From NCBI GenBank assembly GCA_002479805.1, contig DLPB01000007.1, positions 55,528 through 119,527 of the forward strand: DNA of 64,000 bases. The letters run 5' to 3'. Positions 33,524-42,816 of this stretch are shown one piece after another (position 1 is the stretch's first letter; every line of letters begins with the position of its first letter). Under the pieces are notes generated by a model. It searched no databases, had not been told where the DNA came from, and saw nothing but the letters and a program-made list of their open reading frames with translations. Source of the DNA: Micrococcales bacterium UBA7469 (GTDB lineage Bacteria; Actinomycetota; Actinomycetes; Actinomycetales; Microbacteriaceae). A program made the translations under genes and the position numbers.

Positions 33524-34567
33524 ATGGCATTTAACTCCCTTCGCAAGCGCATTTTGGCGCTAGTGGCAACCGCAGCGGTTGCATCCGTAGCACTTTCCGG
33601 TTGCGCCGCAACCGAGAGCGCATCCGAGTCCGACTTTGGCAAGCTTGACGTTCAGTTCAGCTGGATCAAGAATGCCGAATTTGCTGGCGAGTACTTCGCC
33701 GACAGCAAGGGCTACTACACCGAGGCTGGCTTCTCCGAGGTTAACTTCATCGCCGGTCCTACCGCTACCACCGCAGTTGTACTAGCCGGTGACGCTCTGG
33801 TTGGTCTTAGCGACGCAGTTGCCGTTACCCCAGTAATTCTCGAAGAGGGCGCGCCACTGAAGATCATCGGCGCTACCTACCAGAAGAACCCATTCACCAT
33901 CCTTTCCCTAAAGGACGGTGCCAACATCCAGACCGCGCAGGACCTAATCGGTAAGCGCATTGGAGTTCAGGCCGGTGGCAACGAGACCCTGTTTGACGCA
34001 CTGCTCGCAGCAAACGGCATCGACGCATCTCAGGTAACCAAGGTTCCGGTTGAGTACGACCCATCACCACTGGTAAACGGCGAGGTTGACGGCTTCTTGG
34101 CATACGTAACCAACGAGTCCATCACCGTTGCAAACCAGGGCTTTGAAGTCACCAACCTACTGTTTGCTGACAACGGACTTCCATTCGTAGCCGAGGCATT
34201 CGTGGTTACCCAGGACTCAATCGACAACAACCGCGAGGCGCTAAAGGCATTCCTTTACGCCACCATCAAGGGTTGGAAGGACGCTATTGCTGACCCGAAC
34301 GAGGGTGCACGTCTAGCAGTTGAGATCTACGGTAAGGACCTTGGTCTGGACATCAGCAAGGAGCAGCAGCAGTCTGCCGCTCAGAACGACCTATTGGTTG
34401 TCACCGATGAGACTCGCCAGAACGGTCTATTCACCATCTCAGAGGCACTGCAGCAGCAGAACATCGACACCTTGGCAGCAGCTGGTTACACCATCACTGC
34501 CGAGCAGCTGTTCGACATGTCGCTACTTGCCGAGGTTTACGCAGAGCACCCAGAACTTCTGGACTAA
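33524..34567 (+). CDS. NMT1/THI5-like ABC transporter substrate-binding lipoprotein
   Basis: 347-residue extracellular solute receptor. The signal peptide ends in the lipobox LSGC with Cys27, after a basic start MAFNSLRKRI. The mature part opens with VQFSWIKNAEFAGEYF and GYYTEAGF, the arrangement of the NMT1/THI5 (ThiY, SsuA, TauA) family, with later KNPFTILSLKDGANI and GKRIGVQAGGNE. I start at ATG 33524 rather than 33479 because only this gives a clean signal peptide. Codon choice looks more uniform than in neighbours, as in highly expressed receptors. The usual family ligands are pyrimidines, sulfonates or nitrate; the ligand here is unknown, and the agmatine-pathway context is unusual. Confidence 0.9.
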   Translation: MAFNSLRKRILALVATAAVASVALSGCAATESASESDFGKLDVQFSWIKNAEFAGEYFADSKGYYTEAGFSEVNFIAGPTATTAVVLAGDALVGLSDAVAVTPVILEEGAPLKIIGATYQKNPFTILSLKDGANIQTAQDLIGKRIGVQAGGNETLFDALLAANGIDASQVTKVPVEYDPSPLVNGEVDGFLAYVTNESITVANQGFEVTNLLFADNGLPFVAEAFVVTQDSIDNNREALKAFLYATIKGWKDAIADPNEGARLAVEIYGKDLGLDISKEQQQSAAQNDLLVVTDETRQNGLFTISEALQQQNIDTLAAAGYTITAEQLFDMSLLAEVYAEHPELLD

Positions 34568-34578
34568 TCTCTAACCTT

Positions 34579-35400
34579 ATGAGTTCAACTAACGCCGCTG
34601 CCCAGGACGAAACCGTTCTGGGCAGCGGCATTACAATTTCCGGGCTGTCTAAGACCTTCAAGCTCGGCAACCAATCCATCACTGCGCTGCAGGACACCAC
34701 CTTGCATTCCGATAAGGGAAGCTTCCTATCGCTGCTTGGGCCCTCTGGCTGCGGTAAGTCGACCATCCTGCGAATTTTGGCAGGCCTAGAGACCCCAACC
34801 TCCGGAACCGTGACCGTTGACGGCATGGACCCACAGGAACTTCGTCGTGACCACAGGTTGGGCATTGCTTTCCAAGACTCTGCCCTGATGCCCTGGCGTT
34901 CGGTGACTCAAAACATCCGACTCCCCTTTGAGCTGGCAAGAGTTGCACCCGATGAAGAACTAATCAAAGACCTGATCAAACTTGTAGGCCTGCAGGGATT
35001 TGAAGATGCCAAACCTGCGCAGCTATCCGGAGGAATGAGACAACGAGTCTCAATTGCCCGAGCCCTTGTGGTGCAGCCATCTGTGCTGCTACTAGATGAG
35101 CCTTTTGGTGCGCTGGATGATATGACCAGGCAGCGCCTGAACCTTGAACTTCTTCGAATCTGGACCGAGAAGCCGGCCACCACCTTGATGGTGACACACG
35201 GCATCTCCGAGGCCATCTTCCTGAGCGATCAGGTGGCAGTAATGAGCCCAAGACCTGGCCGAATCAAAGAAATTATCGAGGTTGACCTCCCACGTCCTCG
35301 CACCCCTGAGATGATGCGCACCCCAGAGTTCCACGCGCTCCACGACCGAGCTTCTGACTTGCTATTTGGTTCCGGTGGAGTCGTTCCACACGATGACTGA
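34579..35400 (+). CDS. ABC transporter ATP-binding protein (SsuB/TauB/ThiZ type)
   Basis: 273-residue ATPase that powers the importer. Walker A GPSGCGKST is at residues 54-62, the signature is LSGGMRQRVSIARAL, Walker B VLLLDEPFGALDD, and the switch His lies in VTHGISEAIF. The form of the signature and the DEPFGALD motif place it in the nitrate/sulfonate/taurine/pyrimidine importer group, agreeing with the receptor's family. It starts at ATG 34579, eleven bases after the receptor stop, and its end overlaps the first permease start by eight bases. Confidence 0.94.
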   Translation: MSSTNAAAQDETVLGSGITISGLSKTFKLGNQSITALQDTTLHSDKGSFLSLLGPSGCGKSTILRILAGLETPTSGTVTVDGMDPQELRRDHRLGIAFQDSALMPWRSVTQNIRLPFELARVAPDEELIKDLIKLVGLQGFEDAKPAQLSGGMRQRVSIARALVVQPSVLLLDEPFGALDDMTRQRLNLELLRIWTEKPATTLMVTHGISEAIFLSDQVAVMSPRPGRIKEIIEVDLPRPRTPEMMRTPEFHALHDRASDLLFGSGGVVPHDD

Positions 35401-36223
35401 GCTGCTGGCTAAAAACGATCGCAAGCGTCTGCCCTCTTGGGCAACCGCAACCATCGGCATTAGCCTCACTATCGGGGTTTGGTGGCTCTCAGCGGTTACG
35501 GTATTTGCATCGATTGGCAAAAGACCAGACGGCTCCGGTGGGGCAATCCCCACTCCCCTAGCGGTATTGCAGCAACTTTTTGAGGATGGATTTGAGTTTT
35601 ACTGGCGCAATGCCGCGGTGACGCTTTCTGAGGCAGCAATCGGCTTTTTGTGGGGGAACCTGCTGGCTCTCGCATTTGCGGGCTTGGCTCTTGTCGTTCC
35701 AAAGCTTGAGAACCTAACAACTCAAATTGCAGTTATCACCTACTGCATCCCAATTGTGGCAATTGGCCCGATTGTGCGACTGGTGGTGGGGGCTCCAGAC
35801 TCTGGCGAGCCAGCGGGCGCAGCGATAGTTCTCGCTGCGCTATCGGTATTTTTCACCACCATGGTCGGCGCCCTAACTGGCGTCAAGCAAACCGATAAGC
35901 GCATGCTGGATGTGGTCACCGCCTACGGTGGCGGTGCTTGGCAGCGCCTTGTGAAGGTTCAGCTACTCTCCGCACTACCGTCGATTTTTGCTGCCTTCAA
36001 GATTGCGGCACCGGCTGCATTTTTGGGAGCAATTCTGGGCGAGTATGTTGGCGGACCGGACCTCGGATTTGGTCCGGCAATGGTGAATGCACAACAGAGC
36101 CTGGAGATCGCCAGAGTTTGGGGCGTGGCTCTGGTCTCGGGATTGATTGCCGGTGCGGGCTATGCGCTGTTCGGCCTGATTGGCAAGTGGTTAACCCCAT
36201 GGGCAAAGGCGGGTGTGCGATGA
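35393..36223 (+). CDS. ABC transporter permease, first subunit
   Basis: 276-residue inner-membrane subunit with about six helices and the coupling motif GGGAWQRLVKVQLLSALPS (EAA loop variant) near residues 185-205, of the BPD_transp_1 type. ATG 35393 is chosen because it overlaps the ATPase stop (ATGACTGA) and follows a purine-rich stretch; a TTG 27 bases upstream is open but less likely. Two different permease genes in succession imply a heterodimeric channel, unlike SsuC or TauC, which form homodimers in their systems. Confidence 0.9.
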   Translation: MTELLAKNDRKRLPSWATATIGISLTIGVWWLSAVTVFASIGKRPDGSGGAIPTPLAVLQQLFEDGFEFYWRNAAVTLSEAAIGFLWGNLLALAFAGLALVVPKLENLTTQIAVITYCIPIVAIGPIVRLVVGAPDSGEPAGAAIVLAALSVFFTTMVGALTGVKQTDKRMLDVVTAYGGGAWQRLVKVQLLSALPSIFAAFKIAAPAAFLGAILGEYVGGPDLGFGPAMVNAQQSLEIARVWGVALVSGLIAGAGYALFGLIGKWLTPWAKAGVR

Positions 36224-37092
36224 ATTTCAAACTAGAAGACACCTCAGACAAGTCGTTGATTGCGGTGCGCTCCAAGGTGAAGCGTCAGGCCACCAAGGAA
36301 ACTCTCAAGGTGGTCTACTCGTCCCTGGTAAACACCGGAATCTCGCTCGGTGTTGTGGTTTTACTCTGGATCTTTGCGCTGTGGGCACTGGATGTCACTC
36401 CTTACATCGGTAAGGGCCCGCTCGAGGTCTTTAACTGGATGTTCGTCGAGTCGGATGCCAGCGAGAATCGAGAACTGGTTTGGAGCGCTTTGGGTCAGAC
36501 CATGTATGACGCCACCATTGGTTTTAGCTTCGGCCTGTTCTTCGCAACCTTAGTTTCAGCACTTTTCACGATGTCTAAGTCCTTGGAGCAGGCCCTGATG
36601 CCAATCGCGATGCTGCTTAGAAGCGTGCCACTGATTGCAATGGCGCCGATTTTGATCTTGATCTTTGGTCGCGAACAGGCAACGGTTGCGGTGATGGGTG
36701 CGATTGTGGTGCTGTTTCCGGCGCTTGTGAACATTGTTTTTGGCCTCAGAAGTGCATCGAGTGCAATGGTCGATGTTGCCACTGTCTACGGAGCAAACAA
36801 ATTGGCAGCGCTTCGGTACGTCGCATTTCCCTCGTCCCTGCCGTCGTTTTTTGCGGCGGTAAAAATCTCAGTTCCGGGTGCGATTACCGGTGCGCTACTG
36901 GTGGAGTGGCTAGCCACCGGCCAAGGCATCGGCTACGGCATCATCTCTGCGGTCGGTAGGGCAAAGACCAATGAGGTTTGGGCATACGTTGTGGTAATCA
37001 CAGTGGTCTCGATCCTGCTCTACAACCTCGTTGAGCTACTCGAGGGCTACGTCCTAAAGCGCTTCGCTCCGCAACTTTGGAAAGCTCGCTAA
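36220..37092 (+). CDS. ABC transporter permease, second subunit
   Basis: 290-residue inner-membrane subunit. A basic cytoplasmic N-terminus of about 45 residues (KVKRQATKETLK) precedes six or so helices, and the coupling loop is YGANKLAALRYVAFPSSLPS followed by FFAAVKISVPGAITGALLVEW-type text split over that region. ATG 36220 overlaps the first permease stop by four bases; the longer open frame lies inside that gene in another frame and is rejected. It pairs with the preceding subunit and completes a four-gene importer. Confidence 0.9.
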   Translation: MNFKLEDTSDKSLIAVRSKVKRQATKETLKVVYSSLVNTGISLGVVVLLWIFALWALDVTPYIGKGPLEVFNWMFVESDASENRELVWSALGQTMYDATIGFSFGLFFATLVSALFTMSKSLEQALMPIAMLLRSVPLIAMAPILILIFGREQATVAVMGAIVVLFPALVNIVFGLRSASSAMVDVATVYGANKLAALRYVAFPSSLPSFFAAVKISVPGAITGALLVEWLATGQGIGYGIISAVGRAKTNEVWAYVVVITVVSILLYNLVELLEGYVLKRFAPQLWKAR

Positions 37093-37173
37093 AAATTCAC
37101 TAAAACTTTGTGCCCGGATTGGGTAAATTGCCGTAATCTTTTGGCTTTGATTGTTATTCGAAAGTGAGAGTGA

Positions 37174-38628
37174 TTGTCCGAGCACGCTTTTGGCGCAGCC
37201 ACACTGCTAGATCCAAATGACCCGATGGGGCTTAGAAGCTCCGCACCATTACTAGATGCATGGATCAGAGACATCACATCCGAAAGATATCCATTCCAAA
37301 TTCCAGGCCATAAAGGCCGAACCGACCTAACCGGTCCGGTGGTGGATGGAGACATCCCAGTTCTGCCCGGGAATCACCCGAATCGAATCAGCCCATCCTT
37401 GATTCTCGAAGCCGAGGCACTTGCCGCCAAACTCTGGGGTGCAGATCTTTGCCGCTTTGGTGTGAATGGCTCTACCGGCACCAACCACGCAGCCGTGATG
37501 GCAGTTGCCGGACCCGGCGATAAAGTGATCGTTTCAAGGACCCTGCACAAGTCAGTACTGGTGGGCATGGTCTATGCCGGTGTGGTTCCTGTCTGGGTGA
37601 GACCCGAGATTAACCCCGCCACCGGACTGCCGGAGTACCTGCCGTCAACCAGGCTGCGCGAGACACTTGAGCAACACCCGGATGCCAAGGCAGTGCTAAT
37701 AGGCGAGCCTAGCTACGTGGGGACAATGTCGAATGTTCCGCGCCTTGCCGCCGCCTGCCACGACTTTGGCATTCCACTGGTGGTGGATGCAGCCTGGGCT
37801 GCACACTTTGGATTCCATCCAGACCTGCCTAAGAATCCACTGGATGAGGGTGCAGATATTGTCGTCACCAGCGCGCACAAGACTTTGCCGAGCTACTCGC
37901 AGGCATCCTTTGTGCTTGCCAAGGGGGAGTATGTTGACCTACCAAGGCTGAATAAGACTTTTGACTCAACCCAAACTACCTCGATGTCTGGTCGCATCTT
38001 GGCATCTATCGATGCCGCTCGGGCACTGATGCAGCGCCACGGTCTCGAACTAATTGCTCCAGTTATCGAGGCAACCGCCAAAGGCAGGCAGGCACTGCGC
38101 GATGCCGGCATTGGAGTTATCGATGGCGAATACATCGATCCACTCAAGATGGTGATTTTGCTAAGTGAAACCGGAGCCGATGGCAACCTAGTCGAAGCTG
38201 ACCTGCTAGCGGCAAATATCGATCTGGAAATGGCAAATCAGGACGTGATTATTCCAATGATCACCCTCGCAGATACGCCGCAGCGCATCGAGAGCCTTGT
38301 GAAGCGAATTATCGAGCTGGTAAACAAATACCGCTCGACACCAAGGCCGATCAAAATCGCCGCTGCCTTCGCAATCGAACCAGAGGTTGTTACCACTCCG
38401 CGCGAGGCATTTTTTGCACCGTACGAGGTAGTTTCGGCCGAGGAAGCGGTGGGTCGAGTCAGTGCCGAACTTATCTGCCCCTATCCACCTGGAGTGCCGG
38501 TGCTCTCACCCGGTGAGCGCATTACCCAAGGTGCCATGACGGCACTGCTTGATGCTAGGGATCTGGGAACCAGAATTGCATTTGTTTCTGACCGCACGCT
38601 GGCAACCTTCAAGGTGCTGAAGGACTGA
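37174..38628 (+). CDS. speA: Orn/Lys/Arg decarboxylase (probable arginine decarboxylase, SpeA type)
   Basis: 484-residue fold-type I PLP decarboxylase of the short Bacillus SpeA-like form, lacking the N-terminal wing domain of the E. coli inducible enzymes. Visible marks are FQIPGHKGR, the FGVNGSTGTNHAA cofactor-phosphate region, SRTLHKSVL, VVDAAWAAHFG, and the Schiff-base lysine Lys236 in TSAHKTLPSYSQ. The TTG start at 37174 follows GTGAGAGTGA. Arginine is the preferred substrate by context, since agmatine deiminase and N-carbamoylputrescine amidase lie just upstream, but lysine or ornithine cannot be excluded from sequence. Confidence 0.87.
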   Translation: MSEHAFGAATLLDPNDPMGLRSSAPLLDAWIRDITSERYPFQIPGHKGRTDLTGPVVDGDIPVLPGNHPNRISPSLILEAEALAAKLWGADLCRFGVNGSTGTNHAAVMAVAGPGDKVIVSRTLHKSVLVGMVYAGVVPVWVRPEINPATGLPEYLPSTRLRETLEQHPDAKAVLIGEPSYVGTMSNVPRLAAACHDFGIPLVVDAAWAAHFGFHPDLPKNPLDEGADIVVTSAHKTLPSYSQASFVLAKGEYVDLPRLNKTFDSTQTTSMSGRILASIDAARALMQRHGLELIAPVIEATAKGRQALRDAGIGVIDGEYIDPLKMVILLSETGADGNLVEADLLAANIDLEMANQDVIIPMITLADTPQRIESLVKRIIELVNKYRSTPRPIKIAAAFAIEPEVVTTPREAFFAPYEVVSAEEAVGRVSAELICPYPPGVPVLSPGERITQGAMTALLDARDLGTRIAFVSDRTLATFKVLKD

Positions 38629-38666
38629 AAAGTGTGGCAACGTTGTGGGGTTGAAAGGACTCCGCA

Positions 38667-40331
38667 ATGAAGCGTGCAGAAACTCAGATCGACCAGCTTG
38701 CCAACCAGTGGGTCAAAGACCAAGCGGCAAGCTATCCATCATTTGCGACCTCAATCGGCTATCCCGGTGGCGAGGGCGACATGGATGACTACTCACCGGA
38801 GGCATTGGCAAAAGAGCAAAGCGATATCAAGGCACTGATTTCAAAGCTCGAGGCCCTCTCTCCGGTTGACGAGGTTGACCTAGTTACCAAAGAGGCAATG
38901 CTGTTTTCCCTCAACGGTGAGATCGAAACCTACGATTCGGGTTTGGCCTTTCGCAGTCTGAACAACATCGCTTCACCAGCACAGGGTGTGCGCGATGTCT
39001 TTGACCTATCCCCTACCGCAACGGTTCAGGACTGGGAGAACCTAGTCTTGAGAATGTCCAAGGTGGGCGAATCACTGCGTGGTTATGCCCGCAGTCTCGA
39101 GGAAGGTGCGAAGCGCAACGATGCGCCAGCGCTGCGACAGATCTCTGAGGTAATCGCTCAGGTTGAGCAGATCACCACCGCAGATGGCTTCTTCCACACC
39201 TTTGCCAACAGTGCCAAGTCTGAAAGTGGTGAGCTTCCAGAGTCTCTAAAGAAGGAGCTAGCCAAAGCCGCTGAGTCAGCCACCGCTGGCTATGCCGAAT
39301 TTGGCGAGTACCTCAAGGGGCTGCTACCACGCAGCACCTCACCAGATGCAATTGGTCGTGAGCGCTATCAGATTCTTAGCCGTCGGTTCTTGGGTGCAAC
39401 CGTTGATCTTGATGAGACTTACGAGTGGGGCAAAGAAGAGCTCGCCCGCGTGGTCGCAGAGCAAACCGCGGTTGCAAACGAGATCCTGCCTGGCGCAACG
39501 GTGGCTGAAGCGGTAAAGCACCTTGAGAATGACCCAAGCACCAAGCTGCACGGCACCGAGGCACTGCAGAAGTGGATGCAAAAGCTCAGCGATGAGGCTA
39601 TTGAGAAGCTATCCGGCAGCCACTTTGAGATCGCAGATCCGATAAAGAAACTCGAGTGCATGATCGCGCCAACCCAGCACGGCGGCATTTACTACACCGG
39701 ACCATCAGATGACTTCTCCCGTCCGGGAAGAATGTGGTGGTCGGTGCCGGTAGGCGTTGAAGAGTTCGACACCTGGCGCGAAACCACCACCGTCTATCAC
39801 GAGGGTGTGCCGGGTCACCACCTGCAGGTAGCGCAAGCTACCTACATTCGCGACACCCTAAACGCCTGGCGCAGACTCTCGTCTTGGACCTCCGGTCACG
39901 GCGAGGGTTGGGCACTATACGCAGAGCGCCTAATGCAGGACCTCGGCTTCCTGTCCAACCCAGCAGATCGACTGGGAATGCTGGATGGCCAGCGCATGAG
40001 AGCGGCTCGCGTGGTGTTGGACATTGGTGTTCACCTTGGCAAGCAGAACCTCGAAGGCACCGGAGTTTGGGACTTTGACTACGCACTGAACTTTATGAAG
40101 AGCAACGTAAACATGAGCCCAGAGTTCGTTCGCTTTGAGGTGACACGTTACTTCGGCTGGCCAGCACAAGCGCCGAGCTACAAGGTTGGGCAGCGCATCT
40201 GGGAGCAGATTCGCGATGACTATGCAGCTCGCAAGGGAGCCAACTTCGATATCAAGGAGTTCCACAAGACCGCACTGAACCTTGGTGGTCTTGGCCTAGA
40301 CACCCTAAGAAGTGCAATGGCGAGGGCATAA
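38667..40331 (+). CDS. DUF885 family metallopeptidase-like protein
   Basis: 554-residue cytosolic protein of the DUF885 family, with the zinc-type motif HEGVPGHHLQVAQ at about residues 378-390 and the following SGHGEGWALYAERL, where the Glu would be a third metal ligand. This pattern resembles thermolysin-like metallopeptidases, and relatives are annotated as dipeptidyl carboxypeptidases or similar. The substrate is unknown. Start ATG 38667 follows AAAGGA. No secretion signal is seen. A hairpin TAACGG/CCGTTA begins in its stop codon (40329-40348), before argG. Confidence 0.85.
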   Translation: MKRAETQIDQLANQWVKDQAASYPSFATSIGYPGGEGDMDDYSPEALAKEQSDIKALISKLEALSPVDEVDLVTKEAMLFSLNGEIETYDSGLAFRSLNNIASPAQGVRDVFDLSPTATVQDWENLVLRMSKVGESLRGYARSLEEGAKRNDAPALRQISEVIAQVEQITTADGFFHTFANSAKSESGELPESLKKELAKAAESATAGYAEFGEYLKGLLPRSTSPDAIGRERYQILSRRFLGATVDLDETYEWGKEELARVVAEQTAVANEILPGATVAEAVKHLENDPSTKLHGTEALQKWMQKLSDEAIEKLSGSHFEIADPIKKLECMIAPTQHGGIYYTGPSDDFSRPGRMWWSVPVGVEEFDTWRETTTVYHEGVPGHHLQVAQATYIRDTLNAWRRLSSWTSGHGEGWALYAERLMQDLGFLSNPADRLGMLDGQRMRAARVVLDIGVHLGKQNLEGTGVWDFDYALNFMKSNVNMSPEFVRFEVTRYFGWPAQAPSYKVGQRIWEQIRDDYAARKGANFDIKEFHKTALNLGGLGLDTLRSAMARA

Positions 40332-40359
40332 CGGGTAGTTTTCCGTTACCCTTGAGCCT

Positions 40360-41673
40360 GTGTCTAAGGTTCTAGCTTCTCTACCAGTTGGTCAAAAGGT
40401 CGGTATCGCATTTTCTGGCGGTCTCGACACCTCAGTTGCGGTCGCGTGGATGCGCGAAAAAGGCGCGATTCCGTTTGCCTACACCGCGAACTTGGGTCAA
40501 TACGACGAGGACGATATCGATTCGATCCCGTCTCGCGCAACCGAGTACGGTGCCGAGGCCGGTCGCCTGGTCGACTGCCGTGAATCACTGGCCGAGGAAG
40601 GTCTAGCCGCTATTGCCTGCGGTGCTTTCCACATTCGCACCGGCGGCAAGGTCTACTTCAACACCACACCACTGGGTCGCGTGGTAACTGGAACTTTGCT
40701 GGTTCGCGCCATGCGAGAAGACGGTGTGGAGATCTGGGGCGATGGCTCAACTTACAAGGGCAATGACATCGAGCGCTTTTATCGCTACGGACTGTTGGCA
40801 AACCCAAACCTGAAGATCTACAAGCCTTGGCTGGACAACGACTTTGTATCAGAGCTTGGTGGTCGCCATGAGATGAGTGAGTGGCTGCAGGAGCGCAAGC
40901 TCCCCTACCGTGCCAGCAAGGAAAAGGCTTACTCAACCGATGCCAACATGCTCGGTGCCACCCACGAGGCCAAGTCTTTGGAATACCTTGACACCTCGTT
41001 TGAAATCGTCGAGCCAATCATGGGCGTGAAGTTTTGGGACCCAAGCGTCGAGATCAAAACCGAAGACGTCAAGATCACTTTCTCGCAGGGTCGCCCGGTA
41101 GCCATCAACGGCAAGAAGCTGGACTCGGCGGCCGATGTAATCATGGAGGCCAATGCCATTGGTGGTCGTCACGGCCTAGGCATGAGCGATCAGATTGAAA
41201 ACCGCATTATCGAGGCCAAGAGCCGCGGCATCTATGAAGCCCCTGGCATGGCCTTGATTCACATTGCCTATGAGCGCCTGATGAGCGCAATCCACAACGA
41301 GGACACCATCGCCAACTACCACGCCGAGGGTCGTCGCATGGGTCGTCTGCTATACGAAGGACGCTGGCTAGATCCGCAGACTCTAATGCTTCGGGAGTCA
41401 CTAACTAAGTGGGTGGCAAGCGCAATCAATGGCTCGGTGACGCTGCGGCTTCGTCGCGGCGATGACTACACGATTGTTGCCACCGAGGGCGAAAACTTTA
41501 GCTATCACCCGGAGAAGCTATCGATGGAGCGCACCGAAGACGCAGCCTTTGGGCCTGCGGATCGTATCGGTCAGCTCACCATGCGCAACCTGGATATTCA
41601 AGACACTCGTCAAAAGCTCGATCTCTACCGCAAGCAGGGTCAAATCGAGGGCGGACAGTTCGAACTAACATGA
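40360..41673 (+). CDS. argG: Argininosuccinate synthase
   Basis: Joins citrulline and aspartate with ATP to make argininosuccinate, the penultimate step of arginine synthesis. The 437-residue protein has the ATP pyrophosphatase loop FSGGLDTSVA near residues 18-27, the YTANLGQYDEDD segment and DGSTYKGNDIERFYRYGL. Length and these forms fit the longer E. coli-like subtype rather than the roughly 400-residue form more often seen in actinobacteria. GTG 40360 is the start. The ATGA at its end overlaps deoD. Standing apart from other arg genes, it could serve the adjacent arginine-to-putrescine genes. Confidence 0.95.
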   Translation: MSKVLASLPVGQKVGIAFSGGLDTSVAVAWMREKGAIPFAYTANLGQYDEDDIDSIPSRATEYGAEAGRLVDCRESLAEEGLAAIACGAFHIRTGGKVYFNTTPLGRVVTGTLLVRAMREDGVEIWGDGSTYKGNDIERFYRYGLLANPNLKIYKPWLDNDFVSELGGRHEMSEWLQERKLPYRASKEKAYSTDANMLGATHEAKSLEYLDTSFEIVEPIMGVKFWDPSVEIKTEDVKITFSQGRPVAINGKKLDSAADVIMEANAIGGRHGLGMSDQIENRIIEAKSRGIYEAPGMALIHIAYERLMSAIHNEDTIANYHAEGRRMGRLLYEGRWLDPQTLMLRESLTKWVASAINGSVTLRLRRGDDYTIVATEGENFSYHPEKLSMERTEDAAFGPADRIGQLTMRNLDIQDTRQKLDLYRKQGQIEGGQFELT

Positions 41674-42365
41674 GCACCCACATCGCTGCAAAATCCGGTG
41701 AGATAGCCGAGGTTGTCCTACTACCCGGAGATCCACTGCGAGCAAAGTGGATTGCGGAGAACTTGCTCCAAGACGCGGTGCTGTATTCCAGCGTCCGCAA
41801 CATGTTTGGGTTCACTGGAAGCTACCAGGGCAAGCGCATTTCAGTTCAGGGCACCGGCATGGGTGCACCTTCAATTGGCATTTACGGTTACGAACTTTTC
41901 CATGACTACGGAGTCCAGACTGCAATCCGAGTCGGAACCTCAGGAGGCCTTGCGCCAACCAAGCTGCGCGATGTTGTGATTGCAATGGCTGCCTCCACCG
42001 ACTCCGCCATCAACCGCCGAGCCACCAACGGACTCGACTTCTCCCCGATCGCTGACTATGAACTTCTTGAAAAGGCAGTTGCCAAGGCACGGTCGATGGG
42101 TATCGATTTTCACGTCGGCGGAGTTGCCTCGGGCGATCTGTTTTATGACGAAACCGATTCGCTAGAACACTGGAAGAAACTAGGTATTTTGGCGCTAGAA
42201 ATGGAAACCAGTCAGCTCTACACCTTGGCTGCCAGATTTGGTCGCAAAGCACTTTCCATTCTGACGGTATCTGACCTAATGGATGGCTCTGCCTCAACCT
42301 CATCAGAAGAGCGCGAAACTGGCTTTAGAGCGATGGTTGAGATTGCTATGGCTGCTGCATATTGA
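41670..42365 (+). CDS. deoD: Purine nucleoside phosphorylase, DeoD type
   Basis: Splits purine (deoxy)nucleosides with phosphate for salvage. The 231-residue protein has the family marks STHIAAKSGEIAEVVLLPGD, the GTGMGAPSIGIYGYEL phosphate-site region, EMETSQLYTLAARFG for ribose binding, and LTVSDLMDG with the catalytic Asp. Length is the same as the bacterial hexameric enzymes. It is coupled to argG by ATGA (41670-41673). The last 20 bases overlap the end of the convergent membrane protein gene. Confidence 0.95.
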   Translation: MSTHIAAKSGEIAEVVLLPGDPLRAKWIAENLLQDAVLYSSVRNMFGFTGSYQGKRISVQGTGMGAPSIGIYGYELFHDYGVQTAIRVGTSGGLAPTKLRDVVIAMAASTDSAINRRATNGLDFSPIADYELLEKAVAKARSMGIDFHVGGVASGDLFYDETDSLEHWKKLGILALEMETSQLYTLAARFGRKALSILTVSDLMDGSASTSSEERETGFRAMVEIAMAAAY

Positions 42366-42807
42366 TTTCATGTTTTCCGTGATGTTCGCGCAGCTCCCAC
42401 CAAAGAAACATCAACAAAATCGGCAAGAGTAAGTCGGTTGCGATGAATATTGGATGTAGCAGCAGGTAGTCGAAGTACCAAACCGAATCACGAATGAAGA
42501 GCAAAATCTGGTTAATAACAACGCTAATCGGCCAAGTCAAAGCTGCGAAGGGCAGCAATCTTAAGGCCTTAGATTTTCCCATGGCATGAAGTATCAAGGC
42601 GACGGCCGGGACGGTTGCAATCATGGTCCAACCTGCCAATGAGAGCCAGAGTGTGGCCTGCCTTAACCCCCAAGCATCATTGGCAGGGTTGAAGATGAAA
42701 AAGCTTGGGTAGGTGGCTACAACGAGCCAATAAAAGGCCCCCAAGAAAATAGCGAAGGCAACGAACGAACTGCGCAAACTTGGGCGGCCGTGTCTTGAAT
42801 CAGTCAT
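42346..42807 (-). CDS. Hypothetical membrane protein (153 residues)
   Basis: Small integral membrane protein that I cannot assign. Four or five hydrophobic segments are visible (about residues 13-33, 50-73, 83-103, 117-138) with an acidic/basic mixed tail ending EHHGKHEINMQQP. The HPIFIATDLLLPILLMFLWW stretch has some resemblance to Pr6Pr-type membrane proteins, but not enough for a call. ATG 42807 is preceded by TAGGAAACC. Its end lies antisense to the last codons of deoD. It is nine bases from the collagen-like gene, so they may share a transcript. Confidence 0.65.
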   Translation of the reverse strand: MTDSRHGRPSLRSSFVAFAIFLGAFYWLVVATYPSFFIFNPANDAWGLRQATLWLSLAGWTMIATVPAVALILHAMGKSKALRLLPFAALTWPISVVINQILLFIRDSVWYFDYLLLHPIFIATDLLLPILLMFLWWELREHHGKHEINMQQP

Positions 42808-42816
42808 TATGGTTTC

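Noticed and set aside
35938..36219. 94-codon upstream extension of the second permease frame
   Set aside because: It lies in the wrong frame inside the first permease gene and reads as Cys/Trp-rich nonsense; ATGA at 36220 couples the two genes.
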